64,000 nt of DNA from Druceiella hillmani. Lineage: Eukaryota; Arthropoda; Insecta; Lepidoptera; Hepialidae. The notes below the pieces were generated by a model, which was not told the origin of the DNA, did no database searches, and saw only the letters and a list, made by a program, of their open reading frames with translations. Shown in pieces: positions 59,949 to 64,000 of the stretch (positions within the stretch are counted from its first letter, which is position 1; the number at the start of each line of letters is the position of its first letter). A program made the translations under genes and the position numbers. The stretch lies in the NCBI GenBank assembly GCA_039881145.1, contig JAYKKI010000148.1, positions 937,501-1,001,500 of the forward strand, read 5' to 3'.

Positions 59949-61384
59949 TCTTAGATATATAAAATTATTGACGCGAAAAAACTTTTGGCTCTAATTGTCT
60001 AAGTACAATTGAATAGGAATTTTCTTACGAGAAACTTAATAAGCTGCTTCTATACCTCAAAAGGGAAAAAGTGCAACACTGGGATAATTTACATATCGGT
60101 CTGCTCAACACGTCTCAAAACGACTTGTAAATTTGTAAGTGATTGAATTGATGAACAGAAATTAAGTGTACGTGTTTCAGTAAAAACTTTCAAAAATATT
60201 TATGTAAAATTTTAGTGGAGACAAATATAACAATAAACATATATTGACATATAAATATTGTTAAAATGTTCACAAATAATAAGCACTTAATAGACTCTTT
60301 ATAGTTCCAAAACATTAAAATGTAGTTCATACGATTAAAAATAATGATGGGAACAGGTTAATGACAAGAAACTAATAAAAATTATACAGTACCATCTCAA
60401 ATTGTTGATATTTTATAAATAAATAACTCGGTCACAAAAAATTACACAATAGAAAAATATCTATGTCCGCATACAAAATTAAAATCGTAAATTTAAAAGT
60501 AAAGATGTGAAAAAATAATTTCAACTTCATTATGATGTATATACGAGCACAAATTCGTAAAGAAACCGATGCGACCAAGACATATTTGAAATATTTCTCG
60601 ATCGTATTAGCACAAAGCACTTCACGCGTTAGCTCAAAGTTAGTTTATAGAATTATTAAGCTATGTAAATTTATAAATATAAGTCAGTTTGCTTTTATTG
60701 TTATTAATTTGTTTATGTAAATAATTCGTTTAAAAAAGACAGTTGTCTTAATCTACATAAGTTCAATCAACGCTAATATTTATTTGATTTGATTGCTAGT
60801 GCTTTGTAACTTTATTAATCATAATTAATGGTATTGTGATCTGATAAAAAAAATATGTGCGGATGCGTCACCCATCTAGAAAAACCTATAGCCACCTATA
60901 CCTATAACCTCAATATTTACAACTCATTTGAACTCCATCTTTGTTGAGTGTATCAAATATGTGCGAAAGCTCTATATACTCATTAAATTTGCTCGCTGTG
61001 CCTATGTACTTATTAAATTTACCCGCGGTGTCTACGTAGTCATTAAAGTTACCCACTCTGTCTACAAACCCGTCTTAAGTAAAGTTGCTCGCCAAGTGAA
61101 CGGCTCGAATTAATATTGCATTTCAAATTTATAATTCGAATATGCTTTATTACTTTTCAATATATTATGCTTAGGGTAATTATTAAAACGAGCACTACTC
61201 AATAAAAACAGAGAATAACCAGAGTTTTTTGAATTCTTTTGGTAAATTTGTATACATAACAAATTATTTTTCGCGGCAAAACAACAACAAAATTAAATAA
61301 TTTGAGCGATCTCTTAATTATTTTAATAGTGTTTTCAAATTATTTAACAACTTACATACAATTTTTGTAAATATAAGCAAATTA
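59947..61384. other. AT-rich stretch, small imperfect repeats
   Basis: Around 60960-61080 a roughly 35-bp motif (TCATTAAATTTGCTCGC, TTATTAAATTTACCCGC, TCATTAAAGTTACCCAC) occurs three times in tandem. No gene otherwise. Confidence 0.45.
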
Positions 61385-61450
61385 GCCCATCTCACTTTCT
61401 GGTCCGTCAAATAATTATGTGTAGAAAATCACATCAATCTATGATAAATA
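61385..61450 (+). repeat. Partial unit of the 160-bp repeat
   Basis: CATCTCACTTTCTGGTCCGT then GTGTAGAAAATCACATCAAT matches the middle of the array units. Confidence 0.5.
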
Positions 61451-62205
61451 CAAAAGTTCGTTTCTGTATAAACGAAAACCTAGTAAACTGCGTGACCTAT
61501 GTAAAGTGACTTCCAGAAGCGAGTGTTGTGTTGTGAAAAGTAAAAAAGTAATGTGAATCATTTTCTTTGATTGGGTACTCAGTCAAATATGTAAATTATG
61601 TAAAATAAAAAAAATACCTTATACCATTACTCGTAGCATTAATTTAAAGAAAAAATATTTTTAAACCCAAATTGAAATGAAGTCAATGTTACAGCCACAC
61701 TGCACGTACTTTCCGGCGAAACGCATGCCGGCATATTTTTTTGTAATATTTTAATATATTTTTCTTTATTTTAAGGAGATGACAACTCTCAGCAATCTTA
61801 AAGGATTGGATTTTCAAGCTCCCCCCCCCCCCTTATTATTCCGATAAACTAGCGCCAACGCCGGGCACTCGGCGTATTAACAAAGTAAATTAACCGCGTC
61901 AATAACCCGCCAGCGGCATGGATGATTGTTTGTGACTTATATTCTTTGAAATGTCAATGTGAATTTCAAATATTACTTGAAGGCGTATTTACATCTTTGA
62001 TGGAAATCGCCTATTTTGGCGAAGTTTTTAAACTAGAAATATGTAATATAATTATTTTAATATGAAGAAATAAATCAAACCTGCATTAATAACTCAGGCA
62101 TATTACTTTCTATTGTTTCTATATTGGTATATAATTGAAATATTTCATTTCATAGTGTCTATCATTTTCCGTTTCGCATTTAAGAGTTTAAGTAAGGTGT
62201 TACAT
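61451..62205. other. No gene seen; C12 homopolymer at 61821
   Basis: A run of 12 C at 61821-61832 is followed by a GC-richer patch (GCGCCAACGCCGGGCACTCG, 61852). No feature is assigned. Confidence 0.35.
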
Positions 62206-62345
62206 ATATGTATATAGACGCGCGCGCGTGTGTGTGTGTGTGTGTGCGCGCGCATATGCATGCGAGTGCACGGGGGCGCGTGCGCGAACGCGCGTGCGCA
62301 TGCGAGTGCGCGTGTGCGTGTATTAGGACGCGTGAGTGTGCACGT
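62206..62345. repeat. Alternating purine-pyrimidine tract (CG, TG)
   Basis: CGCGCGCGTGTGTGTG, then GCATGCGAGTGCACG and CGCGTGCGCGAACGCG: about 140 bp of near-strict R-Y alternation, equivalent to 47960-48092. Confidence 0.9.
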
Positions 62346-62349
62346 GCGG

Positions 62350-63410
62350 CTGTTATAATTTTAATTTTAAATTGTCATATTAGTTACGACGAGATTTCCC
62401 GAGTTGGAAAGTAGCCGATTTCTTTTCCTGGCCCTCCAACTATATCTGCAAAGAAATCACGTCGTTCTATTGCTACATTGCGACGTGAAAAGGGGACAAA
62501 CTAACAAACTTTGGAAATTGTAATATGTGTCAGGATTGTAATATTAGTTAGGAAGAGATTTCCTGGATTCGTATTATATCTATGTTATTTTCTGTTCCCC
62601 TAAACATCTCTTTGCAGTAAGTCGCATAGACTTATTTTGCGACGTGAAAGAAGGACAAATAAACACACTTTTAAATTTTTAATTTAGGTTGAGATTGTTA
62701 TATTAGTTAAGAAGACATTTCTCAGGTTGGCAATTGGTCTATGGCATTTCCTGATCCGCCAACTATTTCTGTGCAAAAAGTTATGTCGATCTTTTACTCT
62801 ATTGTATCGTGAAAGATGGATGAATAAACAGACTTTTGAATTTTTAATATTAGTTGTTATTGTTGTTTTAGTAAAAATAAAATTTCTTGGGTTGGAAAGT
62901 AGCCAATTATCTCTGCGCAGAAAGTCACTTCGATCTTTTGCTTTATTGTGACGTGAAAGAAGGCTAAATAAACACACTTCCTAATTTTTAATATTGGTGG
63001 GATTTGTGGTTTTAGTTAGGATGAGATTTCCCCGATTGGAAAGAAGCCTATGTTATTTCCTGGTTCAACATTTATCTCTGTGCTGAAAATCAAATCGATC
63101 GGTAATTCCATTACCATATGGGAAAAGAAGGACAAAACAAATACATATTTGAATTTTTAACGTTAGTTGGAATTGTCGTATTACGTTGAAAGAGATTTCC
63201 TGCGTTACAAGTAGCCAATTTTATTTCCTGGTGCGCCAACTTTGTCCAGAAATTCAAGTCGATCTTTTGTTCCGTTATGATTTGAAAGTAATACAAATAA
63301 ACATATTTTTGTTACATATATTAGTTAGGATTATAAGATTACTTAGAAAGATCTTTCTCGGCACGAAATGGAATCTTTTCCCGGTACGCCAACTAATACT
63401 ATATAAAGAT
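62350..63410 (+). repeat. Tandem array of about 160-bp units (array 2)
   Basis: Anchors equivalent to TTGCTCTATTG occur at about 62470, 62633, 62793, 62937, 63103 and 63267. Unit blocks are as in array 1 (GAGATTTCCCGAGTTGGAAA, CCTGGCCCTCCAACTAT, GACGTGAAAGAAGGACAAA, TTTTGAATTTTTAATATT). It begins GTTATAATTTTA ... TATTAGTTACGACGAG, matching the start of array 1. Confidence 0.88.
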
Positions 63411-63414
63411 TTTG

Positions 63415-64000
63415 AATGAAAACACGAATTGATATAAAAAATTAAACCAAAATGTAAAAAAATTAATAACGAGAAAGATCCTGAATTTTTTTTTACAGAT
63501 ATAAATATGTAGATATGGTACAGCACAAACACGAATTGACATATAAAAGACAAACCAAAATATTAAAAAATTTAATAAGCCAAAAGTGTTGCGAAAAGAA
63601 TGTTTATAAATAAAAACACGAATGTATAATTTAAAAAAAAGACAAATTCAAGACATCCCAAATTTAACCACCACAAATATTAAATAAAAAATATAAATAC
63701 AAACACGAATTTATAATATAAAAAAAAAACAAAGACATTCAAAATCTATAAGCAAAAAGAATTACGTAAAAAACTGTAAATACAAATTGGTAATTTAAAA
63801 AAAACTTAAAACCTAGAAAATTTAATAAGCAGAAATGATTACGTAAAAAAAATATAAATACCAACACGAATTGATTTACAAAAAAAAACAACCAAACTAT
63901 TCAAAATTTAATAAGCAGAAAGGGTCGCGTAAAAAGTTTATAAATAAAAACACAAATGATTAATTTAAAAAAATGAACCCAAAACAGGCAAAACTGAGTA
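63415..64000 (+). repeat. About 85-bp AT-rich tandem array, running off the window
   Basis: AAACACGAATT-like anchors occur at 63420, 63527, 63614, 63700, 63782 (weak), 63861 and 63947. Units share AAAATTTAATAAGCAGAAA and TTACGTAAAAAA. It directly follows array 2. Confidence 0.8.

Overview
The window looks like accessory, repeat-dominated nuclear DNA from an arthropod, most probably an insect. It is very AT-rich, has long (TA)n runs and no bacterial-style gene packing. It carries a Jockey-type LINE, a piggyBac element, a Copia remnant, a pogo-type transposase remnant, tRNA-derived SINE fragments and several MITE-like or fold-back families. I cannot fix the order. Almost all longer reading frames are transposon debris.

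The best candidate host gene is on the minus strand at 19199-19997. Four small exons separated by introns of 81, 69 and 160 nt join into one 162-codon frame. The product has an acidic Ser/Glu-rich N-terminus and a helical C-terminus; I do not recognise the family. Weaker coding signals are a possible first exon at 50141, a coding-like stretch with stops at 51583-52065, and a TATA/initiator arrangement at 4322.

Layout. 1-8300: mostly featureless AT-rich DNA with short dispersed repeats and hairpins. 8300-9480: a decayed Copia element (RNase H end of pol plus LTR-like pieces). 9500-18470: sparse, with three copies of a palindromic family. 19199-21410: the spliced gene and a roughly 975-bp inverted-repeat element. 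22560-25130: a SINE fragment, a duplicated segment around a TA tract, and a two-copy tandem repeat. 27495-34427: a full-length but dead Jockey LINE with an 11-bp target duplication, split by a piggyBac element at a duplicated TTAA. 36124-37376: a degenerate 13-bp minisatellite. 37660-38180: a MITE-like repeat invaded by a 248-bp insertion that carries a perfect 164-bp palindrome and is flanked by a 13-bp duplication. 44783-46775: an unidentified pseudogene, a 130-bp tandem array, an intact copy of the MITE and a pogo-type fragment. 47913-49610 and 62206-63400: two copies of one arrangement, an alternating purine-pyrimidine tract followed by about 160-bp tandem repeats. 53070-53340: the best copy of the palindromic family. 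54949-57824: a giant inverted repeat with arms of about 1.1 kb.

The most unusual signals are the palindromic family, whose arms carry a near-hammerhead-ribozyme layout like that of Penelope-like elements; the 37716-37963 insertion, for which an empty paralogous site exists in the same window; the 13-bp minisatellite; the giant inverted repeat; and the uncatalogued spliced gene. Everything here was read by eye; no alignment or database search was run.
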